NCBI GenBank assembly: GCA_031291235.1
Contig: JARLJL010000013.1
Coordinates: forward strand, 124,001-188,000
Origin: Sulfuriferula sp.
GTDB taxonomy: Bacteria; Pseudomonadota; Gammaproteobacteria; Burkholderiales; Sulfuriferulaceae
Reading direction: 5' to 3'
Length of the DNA stretch: 64,000 nt
Position 1 is the first letter of the stretch; each line of letters starts with the position of its first letter. Positions 32,844 to 41,849 of this stretch are shown here, piece after piece. The notes beneath the pieces were generated by a model. That model had not been told where the DNA came from. It worked only from the letters and a program-made list of their open reading frames with translations, and did no database searches. Both the position numbers and the translations under genes were made by a program.

Positions 32844-34433
32844 TTACACCTTTTCATCCACCGACTCCGTTTGCGCCACCGATTGTATTATGGGTAACCA
32901 GACCCGAAATGTCGTGCCCTTGCCCAATTCGCTCTGCACTTCAATACGACCATGATGCTTTTGTACGATCCCATATGAAAGCGATAACCCCAGCCCCGTA
33001 CCGGTACCCACCGGCTTGGTGGTAAAAAACGGATCGAATATGCGCTGCATATTTTCCGGCGCGATACCCTTGCCGGTATCCGCCACCTCAACCCACACCT
33101 CATCGTCCTGCTTACCGGTACGAACGGTAATCACGCCGCGCTGCTCGATAGCATGCGCCGCATTCACCAGCAGATTCATGAATACCTGATTAAGCTGCGA
33201 AGCGAGACACTCTACATCCGGCAACGCGCCAAATTCCCTGACCACTTCTGCCTTGTACTTGATTTCATTATTGACAATATTCAGCGTGCTGTTAATACCA
33301 TCATGCAAATCGGTATAACCCCATACCTCATCGACATCAGCATGCGAGAAATCCTTCAAATCCTGCACTATCTTCTTGACCCGGGTAATACCTTCTTTGG
33401 ATTCGCTCATCAAAGCCGGCAAATCCTCCTTGAGGAACTGCATATCCAGCGACTCTCTGACAGTCTGCAAATCGGCTAACACATCATTGTCGGTGATTGA
33501 GCCTTCGGCCATCTCGTAACGGCCCATCATCTTGAATATATCGTCCAGATACTTTTCCAGCGTACCCAGATTGGAGTAAACATATCCGATCGGATTATTG
33601 ATTTCATGCGCCACGCCAGCCGCCAATTGACCGATCGAAGCCATCTTCTCCGATTGCAGCAATTGCCCCTGGGCCGACTTCAGCTGCTCGATCAACGCTT
33701 GCTGTTTGGACTGTTCGGTATGCAACGAACGATTGCTGTTCTCAAGCGCGCGCAACAATTCTATTCGTTCCAGCACCCGCAATATATCCGGCAGCAGATG
33801 TTCGAATACGGACAAGTCATCCTTGCTAAAAACACGCCCGTCCACTCCGTCAATCAGGAAAATAGTGCCGACCGACCGGCCGTTCACCCAAAGCGGCGCA
33901 GCGAGCATGGGGTGCCCGAACACCGGCATATCGCCGTTCAAGGCGCCGCCTTCGCAACTGACAATAGCCTTTGCGCCGTTCACCGCAACAACAAGTTCGC
34001 GAAATTCGACTGAATGCCTGAGCATATCCAGCATATCGTCGTCAACGCCATAAGTCAGCAGGCTCTTGACATGTTGCTCATGATCCGTAGACACATAGAG
34101 CGCACGTTGCGCACCTATCATTTCCGCCAGATCGACCAGTAAACCGGCAAAGAAATTCTTGAGGTCCCCGGCAGTTTTCACCTGTTTGTCGGCCTTATTC
34201 AGCCGTTCCTGCACATCGGCCAGCAACACCATGCGGACACTAGCCGCAGCCAGACTATCCGAAGCACGGTCGCTTATACTCAAGGTAACCGCAAGCCGTT
34301 CCAGCAATCTGTTTACCGCATCAGCCAGCAGGCCGGCTTCCTCCGAAACTCCGGCAGGCAATGCGATGCCATGACGGCTATCGTTTATCGCATCTATGGC
34401 CGCTATCAATACCTGACAATCCTGAATATTCAT
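32844..34433 (-). CDS. GAF-sensor histidine kinase
   Basis: A 529-residue cytoplasmic kinase. There are no membrane spans. An N-terminal helical part is followed by a GAF-like sensor (about 95-220, HPMLAAPLWVNGRSVGTIFL), a coiled coil, a dimerisation domain with the phospho-His in AAGVAHEINNPIGYV, and the ATPase domain with NAAHAIEQRG, VADTGKGI and GTGTGLGLSLS boxes. The start MNIQDCQVL fits best; eight upstream codons are open. It stands among receiver genes that it probably phosphorylates. The soluble GAF sensor points to an internal signal. Confidence 0.92.
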   Translation of the reverse strand: MNIQDCQVLIAAIDAINDSRHGIALPAGVSEEAGLLADAVNRLLERLAVTLSISDRASDSLAAASVRMVLLADVQERLNKADKQVKTAGDLKNFFAGLLVDLAEMIGAQRALYVSTDHEQHVKSLLTYGVDDDMLDMLRHSVEFRELVVAVNGAKAIVSCEGGALNGDMPVFGHPMLAAPLWVNGRSVGTIFLIDGVDGRVFSKDDLSVFEHLLPDILRVLERIELLRALENSNRSLHTEQSKQQALIEQLKSAQGQLLQSEKMASIGQLAAGVAHEINNPIGYVYSNLGTLEKYLDDIFKMMGRYEMAEGSITDNDVLADLQTVRESLDMQFLKEDLPALMSESKEGITRVKKIVQDLKDFSHADVDEVWGYTDLHDGINSTLNIVNNEIKYKAEVVREFGALPDVECLASQLNQVFMNLLVNAAHAIEQRGVITVRTGKQDDEVWVEVADTGKGIAPENMQRIFDPFFTTKPVGTGTGLGLSLSYGIVQKHHGRIEVQSELGKGTTFRVWLPIIQSVAQTESVDEKV

Positions 34434-34469
34434 CGCCCGTTCTCCACTCTGCAACACTTGCCTGCCATA

Positions 34470-35306
34470 TCACAGCGACAGCAACAAATTCGCCCCGGCC
34501 TCAACCTCATCGTGATCAGGCAGAGCAGTTGCAATTTCATGCCAATCGATATTGAGATGAGCGCGCAAATCATCTGACACTAGCCGGCCCAGCTCATCGC
34601 AATTCAGTCCGCTCGCGATCAATACGGCAATATGCACCATGCCAGTAAGCGGTTCGAAAGGATCTTGATACGGTGCCCGCCAGTAACGAATGGCATGCTC
34701 TATCGGCCGTGGGAAATTCCACATCCTGGCAACTTCCGCACCTATTCTGGCATGATCGTACCCAAGCACTGCCTGTTCAATCGCAACCAGTTCCTGTCCG
34801 GACTGACTCTGCAATTCAAGTACATGCTGAAACTGCTCGCGCATGCATGTATCCATCACCAGCTGCCCGATGTCGTGAAACATCCCTGCAGTGAATGCCA
34901 AATCCTGATGATCGAATTTCAGATATCCGGCCAGCGCCTTGGTATACGCCGCAACCCGGAAACTGCGCTTCCAGTAGGCATGATAATCGAATCGGCTTCC
35001 GCCCTTGTCTGCGAATGCTTTCACGAACCCTGCCGACAATATCAGCGAACGCAGATTATTGAATCCCAGCACCACCACAGCATCCTGCATCGAACCGATT
35101 TCTCTCGGCAAACCATAAAAAGCCGAATTTGCCACACGCAGAATTTTCGCAGTCAACCCCTGATCCTGTTCAATCTTGCGGGCCAGAGTAGTGTTATCCA
35201 GCAGCGGATTGCTGAAACTGCCGATCACTTCCTGCATCACAGCCGAAATGACCGGAAGCTGATGCAATCTGGACAGCGCTTCAGTAATTTCAACCGTATC
35301 CGTCAT
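34470..35306 (-). CDS. HDOD-domain signalling protein
   Basis: A 278-residue protein with a single HDOD domain: IEQDQGLTAKILRVANSAFY, QDAVVVLGFNNLRSLILS and a residual HD-like GMFHDIGQLVMD. HDOD proteins are non-catalytic relatives of HD hydrolases that act as regulatory partners. Its ATG overlaps the stop of the REC-PAS gene by four bases. It probably connects the receivers to the kinase or the phosphodiesterase in this cluster. Confidence 0.9.
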   Translation of the reverse strand: MTDTVEITEALSRLHQLPVISAVMQEVIGSFSNPLLDNTTLARKIEQDQGLTAKILRVANSAFYGLPREIGSMQDAVVVLGFNNLRSLILSAGFVKAFADKGGSRFDYHAYWKRSFRVAAYTKALAGYLKFDHQDLAFTAGMFHDIGQLVMDTCMREQFQHVLELQSQSGQELVAIEQAVLGYDHARIGAEVARMWNFPRPIEHAIRYWRAPYQDPFEPLTGMVHIAVLIASGLNCDELGRLVSDDLRAHLNIDWHEIATALPDHDEVEAGANLLLSL

Positions 35307-36160
35307 TTCCGGACTCCATTTCCGCGAAGATCTGTTTTCTCATCCCGAGTCGACTCGATATCCATGACCAGCACGGTACCTTTCGCTTTGGAAAACCCTT
35401 CCATCGAGTAGCACCAGTAACTCGCGTCACAATGATCCGCAAGATGCAATTGGCGTTTGCCAGTGGCAACAGTACATTCACCGCTATCCGTCAGCAACCC
35501 GGCAGGCAAGACATCGTTGGCCATTTCTCCCAGCAGGCAGCGTTTGCCCATGCCGGTAAGCAGCGCATGCGCCTTCTGATTAGCTATCGCAATGAGGCCA
35601 TCCTCTCCGATTCCAAGTACGGCGACGGGCAAACGATCCAGAATATCCTGCGATATTTGCAGGATGTGCAAATTGCGCAACACCTCCTGGGTTTTAGCCT
35701 CCACGCGCAACTCGAGTTCATGATTGAGCGCAAACAGCGCCTCATTCGCAACCTGCAACTGTTGCGTCAGCCGGATATTCTCCAGCTTCATTTCGTGGCG
35801 GCGAAATCCCTCGGCCACGTTTTCTCTTAACAGTTCGTCTTCCCAGGGTTTGGTGAGGAATTTATAAATGGCCCCGCGATTAATCGCATCCGTCACATAA
35901 TTAAGATCGGTATAGCCGCTCAGCACCATGCGTATCGTATCTGGATAAAGCACTTTTACCTGACTCAGAAACTCGACGCCGGTCATCTCCGGCATGCGCT
36001 GATCGGAAATAATGACGCCGACCTCATGCTGCGCGAGCAATTCCAACCCCTGTTTGCCGCTTTTGGCCCGCAGGATATGATAGCCATCCTGACGAAATAG
36101 ACGCACCAGAGCGGATGTAATATTCTCTTCATCATCGACTAACAACAACGTTCTATCCAT
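35303..36160 (-). CDS. Receiver-PAS response regulator
   Basis: A 285-residue protein and the first gene of the signalling cluster. The receiver (about 1-120) has VDDEEN, phospho-Asp in IISDQRMPEMTG and the Lys of FLTKPWEDEL. A coiled coil (130-175) leads to a PAS-like domain (about 180-270, LPVAVLGIGEDGLIAIANQKA) containing four cysteines. It has no DNA-binding domain. The PAS part may bind a cofactor or mediate dimerisation. Confidence 0.88.
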   Translation of the reverse strand: MDRTLLLVDDEENITSALVRLFRQDGYHILRAKSGKQGLELLAQHEVGVIISDQRMPEMTGVEFLSQVKVLYPDTIRMVLSGYTDLNYVTDAINRGAIYKFLTKPWEDELLRENVAEGFRRHEMKLENIRLTQQLQVANEALFALNHELELRVEAKTQEVLRNLHILQISQDILDRLPVAVLGIGEDGLIAIANQKAHALLTGMGKRCLLGEMANDVLPAGLLTDSGECTVATGKRQLHLADHCDASYWCYSMEGFSKAKGTVLVMDIESTRDEKTDLRGNGVRK

Positions 36161-36374
36161 GCCGCTCCCGAATCCGGCATTACCGGATATGATTTAGTTA
36201 GCATTACGAAAAAACATCAGAAACGCAGCTGTCATTTCCCGCATCCGGCACACAAAATCAGGATCAGTCGACCAGACTGCCGCAGACACAACAGATGTGA
36301 AGATAAGTTTAATACAGACTGCGCATGCTGCAAGCAGCGAAATTTTGAAGACAGCTGGAATGTAACAGATAAAA

Positions 36375-36423
36375 CGACGCCCCGGCCGGGCTGAATATGC
36401 TATCCAGTCCGACCGGGGCGTCG
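36375..36423 (-). terminator. Terminator of tRNA-Ala
   Basis: 11-bp arms CGACGCCCCGG/CCGGGGCGTCG. On the minus strand the hairpin starts 13 bases after the tRNA 3' end and is followed by TTTT. Confidence 0.75.
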
Positions 36424-36435
36424 TTTGTTGATACT

Positions 36436-36511
<76 letters not shown>

Positions 36512-36587
36512 GAAAGACGCGCATTATAGGCGGATTTCACCCCGATTGTAAACCCTGATCGGCAAAATAAATCCTGACCGGCGTGCA

Positions 36588-37976
36588 TTATCCCGCATCG
36601 GGCAGCAGTTTATGCGGATTCAGCAAATTATCGGGATCGAACTGACTTTTGATCCGGCGCATGATATCCAGCGTAGCGGCATCGATTTCCATATCCACAT
36701 AAGGCCGCTTCTCGCTACCGATACCGTGCTCGCCCGACAGCGTACCGCCCAGCGCCAGCACCTTGGCAAACAGCAGCCGCAGCGCCGTTTTAGCCCGCTG
36801 CATTTGCACGGCATCTGCCGGATCGACCATGATATTGACATGCAGATTGCCGTTGCCGGCATGACCGAAACTCACGATCGGCAATATATACTCTGCAGCC
36901 AGTTGCTCTATGTACACCACCAGTTCGGTCAGACGCGACACCGGCACGACCACATCCTCGTTGATTTTGAGCGGCGCAATGAGCTTGACGGCATGCGACA
37001 GCGATTTGCGCGCCAGCCATAGCGCCGTCACCGCATCCTTGTCCGTCGCCTGCTGCAATTCCAGCATGCCCTCGCCTGCCAGCGCCTGCTGCAGTGCCGC
37101 TACCTGACGCGGCAAATCATCCGCTACGCCGTCGGCTTCCACCATCAGCAATGACGCAGTACCTGCCGGCAAATCGGTAGCCGCGCCAGCCGCCTGGATT
37201 GCCGCTATCGATTGTCGATCCATGAATTCCAGCGCGCACGGCACCACGTCCTGGCTCATCACTCGCGCCACCGCACGGCAGGCATCGGCATTGCTGGCGT
37301 AACACACGCGCAAGGTTGCTCGCGCCTCGGGTGCCGGCAACAGTTTCAGCGTGGCCTCGGTAATCAGCGCCAGCGTGCCTTCCGACCCAACCAGCAGACG
37401 CGTCAAATCCAACCCAGTGACGCCCTTGGTAGTACGGCAGCCGGTTTGTATCAATTGCCCTGTACCGGTTACCGCACGCAGCCCCAGCACATAATCGCGC
37501 GTCACGCCGTATTTCACCGCGCGCGGCCCGGCGGCATTCATCGCCAGATTGCCGCCTATGCGGCAGTATGCCGAACTACCCGGGTCCGGCGGATAAAACA
37601 GCCCGTGCTCGCGCGCTACCCTGTCGATTTCGGCGGTAATCACCCCCGGCTGCACCACCATATAGCGATCCGCCGCATTCACTTCCAGAATCCGGTTCAT
37701 GCACTCAAAGCTCACCACCACCGACTGCGGTGCCGGCAAAGCGCCGCCTACGTTACCCGAGCCTGCGCCGCGGGCAACCAGCACCACCCCGTGCGCCATC
37801 GCCACTCGCATCAGCGCAACCACTTCGTTCTGCTCGCGGGGGAACAGCACAGCCAGCGGCAAACAAGCGCGGGGCGTTTCGTCATGACTGTACAACGCCA
37901 GGACATCCGCATCCGTCATCACTTGCTCTCGACTCAATGCAGCAACGAAAGCCGATTCGATATTTGGTGGCAGCAT
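36588..37976 (-). CDS. glcD: FAD-linked 2-hydroxyacid oxidase, GlcD-like
   Basis: A 462-residue VAO-type flavoenzyme. The FAD-binding part has LVARGAGSGNVGGALPAPQS, PPDPGSSAYCRIGGNLAMNA and LVGSEGTLALITEATL. The C-terminal FAD-oxidase domain has SFGHAGNGNLHVNIMVDP and TLSGEHGIGSEKRPYV with the catalytic histidine region. It oxidises D-lactate or glycolate and feeds electrons to the respiratory chain. GlcE and GlcF partner genes are not adjacent, so the subunit may work alone as a D-lactate or D-2-hydroxyglutarate-type dehydrogenase. The exact substrate cannot be read from sequence. Confidence 0.88.
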   Translation of the reverse strand: MLPPNIESAFVAALSREQVMTDADVLALYSHDETPRACLPLAVLFPREQNEVVALMRVAMAHGVVLVARGAGSGNVGGALPAPQSVVVSFECMNRILEVNAADRYMVVQPGVITAEIDRVAREHGLFYPPDPGSSAYCRIGGNLAMNAAGPRAVKYGVTRDYVLGLRAVTGTGQLIQTGCRTTKGVTGLDLTRLLVGSEGTLALITEATLKLLPAPEARATLRVCYASNADACRAVARVMSQDVVPCALEFMDRQSIAAIQAAGAATDLPAGTASLLMVEADGVADDLPRQVAALQQALAGEGMLELQQATDKDAVTALWLARKSLSHAVKLIAPLKINEDVVVPVSRLTELVVYIEQLAAEYILPIVSFGHAGNGNLHVNIMVDPADAVQMQRAKTALRLLFAKVLALGGTLSGEHGIGSEKRPYVDMEIDAATLDIMRRIKSQFDPDNLLNPHKLLPDAG

Positions 37977-38135
37977 CGATAACCCTTAACTCAAGCAGTA
38001 CATAACAAAGTCGTATTCTATGCGCTGGTTACACCTTGTTACAATTTAAACAGGAATGGAAATATGTTTGCATGCCGCGATGTTTATCATTTATACATCG
38101 GAATAACCCGACTCATTTACCGTAAGGAGCATGTC

Positions 38136-38462
38136 ATGCACTCACCCAAAACTCTCGTTTGCATACTCGGATTGGCGCTTGCCGCACCGGCTTTTGCCGA
38201 TTCGACCGGCCAGAATCTCGACAGCATCGGCGGCAGGCAACAAATGTCCAGCAATCAAATGTACAGCATGATGATGTCCCGCTTCCAGCAATCCGACAAG
38301 GATCATAACGGTGCCATCAGCAAGGCCGAGGCCAGCAACATGCCCATGCTGGAAATGCACTTTGACGAAGTCGATACCAATCATGACGGCCAGGTGACCA
38401 TAGCCGAAATGCAGGCCGCATTCCAGCAGCAAATGGGCAAGCAGGCAAGCGGCTCGCAATAA
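38136..38462 (+). CDS. Exported EF-hand calcium-binding protein
   Basis: A 108-residue periplasmic protein with a signal peptide (TLVCILGLALAAPAFA) and two EF-hand loops, DKDHNGAISKAE and DTNHDGQVTIAE, each with the expected acidic residues at positions 1, 3, 5 and 12. A methionine-rich stretch (QMSSNQMYSMMMSRF) stands before them. The start is set at the ATG behind AAGGAGCATGTC. It probably binds Ca2+ structurally or as a buffer. It precedes the DUF1800/DUF1501 genes by 66 bases. Confidence 0.88.
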   Translation: MHSPKTLVCILGLALAAPAFADSTGQNLDSIGGRQQMSSNQMYSMMMSRFQQSDKDHNGAISKAEASNMPMLEMHFDEVDTNHDGQVTIAEMQAAFQQQMGKQASGSQ

Positions 38463-38528
38463 GGCTAGCGCCCCATAGAACGGCAAAGCACGCCGTTCCG
38501 ACAACAAATCAGCACTGAAAGCACACCC

Positions 38529-39980
38529 ATGCTGCGTTTCTGGATAACGACGATCCTGTTGTTAAGCGCCACACTCGCCGATGCCGCAGGCATGGGCGAG
38601 GCGGATGCATGGCATTTGCTGGCTCGTACAGGATTTGCACCGACTGCTGCCGAGCTATCCGACTATGCCCGGCTGAGCCATAGTGCAGCGGTCGACCAGC
38701 TGCTGGCGCAAACCGTGCAGCAGGCCATCACCCCCGTCCCCGCTGAACTCGCAGAGTACTCGCCGCCCCCCCGCTTCAAGGATTTGTCCGAAGAAGAGAA
38801 AAAGCAGTTCCAGCGCGAGCAAATCCAGCACGGTCTGCAGCTGCGCGCAAGGTGGATGCAGGAAATGGTCGCCACCCCGTCGCCGCTGACCGAACACATG
38901 ACGTTGTTCTGGCATAACCATTTCGTCTCCAGCATACAGAAGGTCAAATCCCCCGCGCTGATGCTGGCGCAGAACCAGCTGCTGCGCCGCGATGCACTGG
39001 GCAATTTCGGCGACATGCTGCATGCCGTGGCCAAAGACCCGGCAATGATCATCTATCTGGATAACCTGCAAAATCGCAAGGCCCAACCCAACGAAAATTT
39101 CGCCCGCGAAGTCATGGAACTGTTCACGCTCGGCATCGGCAATTACACCGAACAGGACGTCAGGGAAGCCGCGCGCGCCTTCACCGGCTGGAGTCTGGAT
39201 CGCGACACCGGCGCATTCCTCAACCGCCCGTTCCAGCACGATAACGGCATTAAAACCGTGCTCGGCCAGACCGGCAACTTTAACGGCGACGACGTACTGG
39301 ATATCCTACTCCAGCAGCCGGCAACCGCCGAGTGGGTCACGCAGAAACTATGGCGCGACCTGATCTCGGATCATCCCGATCCAGCCGAAATCAAACGGCT
39401 GGCCGCGATATTCCGCGACCAACACTATGAAATCCGCCCGCTGTTGCGTGCCATACTGCTCAGCGATGCATTCTGGGCACCGCAGAACCGCGGCAATCTG
39501 GTCAAATCGCCAGTCGAACTGCTGGTCGGCAGCGTACGCCAGCTCAACATCCATCAGCTCGACCCGCGCATTCTGGCGCTGACATCGCGCCAGCTCGAGC
39601 AGGATCTGTTCGCCCCGCCCAACGTCAAGGGCTGGCCGGGCGGCGACAGCTGGATTAACAGCACCACGCTACTCAACCGCAAACAGTTCCTCGACAAACT
39701 CACCCGCGGCGCAGACATGCCCTTGCCCGAGCAAAACATGATCCAGCCGCCGGCAACGCCGGAACAACGCCTCGCGCGACTGACGCAACGCGGCATGAAC
39801 CATATCGATTACGCACCCGACAACTGGATCGGCAATCTTGCCGCCCAGCCGCAGGATCAATATCGCCGTGCCGAACATCTGCTGCTCGCCGCCGCACCCA
39901 GCGAACCGGTCGCTCCCGGTTTGCCGCCAGCGGATTACGTCCGCACCCTACTGCTCGACCCGGTTTATCAACTTAAATAA
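38529..39980 (+). CDS. DUF1800 family exported protein
   Basis: A 483-residue protein with a signal peptide (WITTILLLSATLADA) and the DUF1800 order: AWHLLARTGFAPT, EHMTLFWHNHFVSS, NENFAREVMELFTLGIGNY, REAARAFTGW, VKSPVELLVGSVRQL and PNVKGWPGGDSWIN. DUF1800 proteins are exported and nearly always encoded in front of a DUF1501 gene, as here (18 bases apart). The function is not established; a role in export or surface polymer handling has been proposed for the pair. Complete in length. Confidence 0.92.
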   Translation: MLRFWITTILLLSATLADAAGMGEADAWHLLARTGFAPTAAELSDYARLSHSAAVDQLLAQTVQQAITPVPAELAEYSPPPRFKDLSEEEKKQFQREQIQHGLQLRARWMQEMVATPSPLTEHMTLFWHNHFVSSIQKVKSPALMLAQNQLLRRDALGNFGDMLHAVAKDPAMIIYLDNLQNRKAQPNENFAREVMELFTLGIGNYTEQDVREAARAFTGWSLDRDTGAFLNRPFQHDNGIKTVLGQTGNFNGDDVLDILLQQPATAEWVTQKLWRDLISDHPDPAEIKRLAAIFRDQHYEIRPLLRAILLSDAFWAPQNRGNLVKSPVELLVGSVRQLNIHQLDPRILALTSRQLEQDLFAPPNVKGWPGGDSWINSTTLLNRKQFLDKLTRGADMPLPEQNMIQPPATPEQRLARLTQRGMNHIDYAPDNWIGNLAAQPQDQYRRAEHLLLAAAPSEPVAPGLPPADYVRTLLLDPVYQLK

Positions 39981-39998
39981 ACAGGAGGCCATGACATC

Positions 39999-41156
39999 AT
40001 GTTACGTCGCGATTTTCTGAAAGCACTCGGTTGCGTCCCGCTCATTTGCGCCGCACCCAACCTCGCCATTGCGGCCTCGCCGACGGGCGAATACCGGAAT
40101 CTGCTGATCCTGATCGAATTCAAAGGCGGCAACGACGGCCTGAACATGGTCATTCCTTACGCCGACGACAACTACTATGCCCTGCGCCCGCGCATTGCCA
40201 TCCCGCGCGATCAGGTCGTGCAACTGGACGAACGCACCGGCCTGCACCCGGCGCTGCAACCGATGCTGCCGCTGTGGCAAGCGGGCGAAGTAGCCGTCGT
40301 ACAAGGCGTCGGTTACCCCGACCCCAATCTCTCGCATTTTCGCGCCATCGAAATCTGGGACACCGCCTCCGCCAGCAACGAATATCTGGAACAAGGCTGG
40401 CTCAGCCGCACATTCGCCCAGTTTCCGCCGCCGCAAGGCTTCGCCGCTGAAGGCGTCAGCATAGGTTCCGCCGATCTCGGCCCGCTCGCAGGCGGCGCAC
40501 GCGCCATTGTCCTCAACAACGCCGACCAGTTCGCCCGCGAAGCCAAGCTGGCCGACGACGCACCCATCCAGCGCAGCAATGCCGCACTGGCGCATATCCT
40601 CAAGGTCGAAAACGACGTACAGCATGCTGCCAGCCATCTGGACGGACATTACGCATTCAAGACCGAATTCCCCAAAACCGCATTCGGCAACGCCATCCAC
40701 ACTGCTGCCGAAGTCATCGCCAATCAGTCCGGCGTGGCAGTGGTACGCATTTCCATGAACGGTTTCGACACCCATACCAACCAGCAACCCACCCAGGCAC
40801 GCCTGCTCAAGGAATTCGCCGAAGGCGTAGTCGCCCTCAAAGCCTCGCTGACCGAGCTCAACCGCTGGGACACCAGCATGCTCATGACCTATTCCGAATT
40901 TGGCCGCCGCCCGCAAGATAATGCCGGCAACGGCACCGACCACGGCACCGCAGCCCCGCATTTCATCATCGGCGGCATGGTCAAGGGCGGCCTATACGGC
41001 AAACCGCCTGCATTGCAGCAACTGGAAAACAGCAACTTGACCTACGGCGTGGATTTTCGTAGCCTGTACAGCACCGTCCACCAAAAATGGTGGCGGCTCC
41101 CTGCCAGCAGCATACCGGGCGGGCACTTCACCAACCTGAATATCATACGAACCTGA
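39999..41156 (+). CDS. DUF1501 family Tat-exported protein
   Basis: A 385-residue protein with a twin-arginine signal (LRRDFLKALG followed by a hydrophobic stretch ending in AIAA). The body has an alkaline-phosphatase/sulfatase-like fold: LLILIEFKGGNDGLNMVIPY near the start, GLHPALQPMLPLWQAGEVAV, SHFRAIEIWDTA and MTYSEFGRRPQDNAGNGTDH with metal-ligand-like residues near the end. AGGAGG precedes the ATG region. It forms an operon with the DUF1800 gene. Substrate unknown. Confidence 0.92.
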   Translation: MLRRDFLKALGCVPLICAAPNLAIAASPTGEYRNLLILIEFKGGNDGLNMVIPYADDNYYALRPRIAIPRDQVVQLDERTGLHPALQPMLPLWQAGEVAVVQGVGYPDPNLSHFRAIEIWDTASASNEYLEQGWLSRTFAQFPPPQGFAAEGVSIGSADLGPLAGGARAIVLNNADQFAREAKLADDAPIQRSNAALAHILKVENDVQHAASHLDGHYAFKTEFPKTAFGNAIHTAAEVIANQSGVAVVRISMNGFDTHTNQQPTQARLLKEFAEGVVALKASLTELNRWDTSMLMTYSEFGRRPQDNAGNGTDHGTAAPHFIIGGMVKGGLYGKPPALQQLENSNLTYGVDFRSLYSTVHQKWWRLPASSIPGGHFTNLNIIRT

Positions 41157-41160
41157 CTCT

Positions 41161-41688
41161 GTGCCGCCACTGACATACCGCCTTGCCACCACACACGACA
41201 TCGACACGCTCGCCGATCTGGTCAACTCGGCATATCGCGGCGACAGCAGCCGCACCGGCTGGACCACCGAAGCCGATCTGCTGGGCGGGCAACGCACCGA
41301 TCGCGACGAAATCCGCAGCCTGATCGAAGCAGCCGATTCTATCATCCTGCTGGGTATACAAGGCGACGTCATCGTCGCCTCGCTACACCTGCAACAGGAA
41401 GGCAGCAGCGCCTACCTCGGCATGTTTGCCATACGCCCCGGCTACCAAGGTGCAGGCATAGGCAAGCAGTGCCTGCAACAAGCGGAAAACTACGCACAGC
41501 AGCAATGGGGGGCCGCCGCCATGCTGATGACCGTGATCACCCTACGCACCGAACTCATCGCCTACTACGAGCGCCGCGGCTACCGTCGCACCGGTATACT
41601 CAAGCCGTTTCCGACTTCGCCGCGCTTCGGCATTCCGCTTGTCGCAGGTTTACAACTGATACTCATGGAGAAAATGCTGTATTGTTAA
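41161..41688 (+). CDS. GNAT-family N-acetyltransferase
   Basis: A 175-residue protein with the GNAT acetyl-CoA motif MFAIRPGYQGAGIGKQCLQQ (strand 4 to helix 3, R-x-x-G-x-G-x-G type) and a C-terminal YYERRGYRRTGILKPFP. It starts with GTG at 41161, four bases after the DUF1501 stop, and so lies at the end of that operon. The substrate cannot be predicted. Confidence 0.88.
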   Translation: MPPLTYRLATTHDIDTLADLVNSAYRGDSSRTGWTTEADLLGGQRTDRDEIRSLIEAADSIILLGIQGDVIVASLHLQQEGSSAYLGMFAIRPGYQGAGIGKQCLQQAENYAQQQWGAAAMLMTVITLRTELIAYYERRGYRRTGILKPFPTSPRFGIPLVAGLQLILMEKMLYC

Positions 41689-41726
41689 AATAACACTCAC
41701 ATTTTTAAGCAACCATGGGGAACGTC

Positions 41727-41849
41727 ATGGCGGAATGCCGACAACTAATTAGCCAGCGCATCAAAACACTGCGCGAGAAACTATACAAAACCATCCAAAA
41801 TTCCCGGCATTTGCCGATAAATACCGACTGTTGCCAACCCAACGCATGA
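41727..41849 (+). CDS. Possible 40-residue leader/coupled small protein
   Basis: MAECRQLISQRIKTLREKLY begins a basic amphipathic helix; the peptide ends in TDCCQPNA. GGGGAA stands before the ATG, and the stop overlaps the ATG of the ABC transporter gene (ATGA at 41846), the arrangement of translational coupling. I do not recognise it. It could be a leader peptide controlling translation of the transporter, or a small partner protein. Confidence 0.4.
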   Translation: MAECRQLISQRIKTLREKLYKTIQNSRHLPINTDCCQPNA

